A stretch of 5,466 nucleotides of DNA from Bacteroidales bacterium (GTDB lineage Bacteria; Bacteroidota; Bacteroidia; Bacteroidales; JAOZTL01), in assembly GCA_029942205.1 (NCBI GenBank), contig JAOZTL010000245.1, forward strand, positions 1 through 5,466, written 5' to 3'. The translations under genes and the position numbers were made by a program. Each line of letters opens with the position of its first letter. The first letter of the stretch is position 1. This document shows, piece by piece, positions 5,364 through 5,466 of the stretch. Below the pieces are notes generated by a model. That model was not told the DNA's origin, ran no database searches, and saw nothing but the letters and a program-made list of their open reading frames with translations.

Positions 5364-5443
5364 CCTTTTTGATGTGCTTACGCATTCTATATCTTACAAA
5401 ATCGTTGAATTTTATAGAATTTCACAAGCACATCAAAAAAAGG
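5364..5443. repeat. Nested long inverted repeat directly after the response regulator
   Basis: The outer arms TTTTTGATGTGCTT (5366-5379) and AAGCACATCAAAAA (5426-5439) are perfect complements over 14 bases. They can be extended to flanking CC and GG (5364-5365, 5442-5443) across two extra As. An inner pair, ATTCTATA (5384-5391) and TATAGAAT (5413-5420), is also perfect. The result is an 80-base two-tier hairpin starting one base after the stop codon. It is not followed by a T run on either strand, so it is not a classic intrinsic terminator. It might be an RNA 3' structure, a weak terminator, or a small palindromic mobile element. Confidence 0.7.
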
Positions 5444-5466
5444 AAAAAGTCTTAGTTTATTTTACT

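Noticed and set aside
1..5466. CRISPR array, tRNA, rRNA or insertion sequence
   Set aside because: No spaced direct repeats, no cloverleaf or conserved RNA sequence, and no transposase frame or paired terminal repeats were seen.

Overview
This window looks like chromosomal DNA from a member of the Bacteroidota, probably a flavobacterium-like organism. It is AT-rich and has weak, A-rich ribosome binding sites instead of clear Shine-Dalgarno motifs. Several upstream regions carry a TAnnTTTG-type -7 element, and there are two secreted lipoproteins of the kind common in that phylum. This placement is inference from sequence style and not from a marker gene.

Layout from left to right. Positions 1-343 hold the 5' part of a small lipoprotein gene on the minus strand that runs off the left edge. 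Its leader contains four perfect copies of a 7-bp repeat. A strong intrinsic terminator at 457-489 ends the next minus-strand gene, a 360-residue lipoprotein of unknown function (522-1604). A divergent intergenic region of about 310 bp follows. Then comes a tight plus-strand operon of three genes joined by two ATGA overlaps: a small helix-turn-helix-like protein resembling the DUF6471 family (1915-2187), the catalytic half of a cytosine-5 DNA methyltransferase (2184-2807) and its target-recognition half (2804-3553). Next is an FMN-dependent FabK/nitronate monooxygenase-type oxidoreductase (3753-4703) with its own candidate promoter. Last come the decayed end of a histidine kinase (about 4734-4970), an intact stand-alone receiver-domain response regulator (4967-5362), and a long nested inverted repeat after it (5364-5443).

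How the parts relate. The three-gene methyltransferase operon is the accessory-looking element. It is much poorer in G+C than its neighbours (sampled 60-base lines of 18-43%, against up to 58% in the oxidoreductase gene), and no restriction endonuclease gene is visible. The two methyltransferase halves together carry the motifs of one m5C enzyme, so they probably act as a heterodimer. An A8 run exactly at the junction would fuse them by a -1 slip or a one-base insertion. The small first gene is a plausible regulator or partner of the methyltransferase.

The second unusual feature is the kinase remnant. The stretch before the response regulator still reads, in one frame, as the end of an HATPase domain (TGIGI, then IFERFRQ, then ELMD...SSF). 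It has lost the GTGLGL-type G2 box and carries two consecutive stop codons. The receiver gene has therefore probably outlived its kinase.
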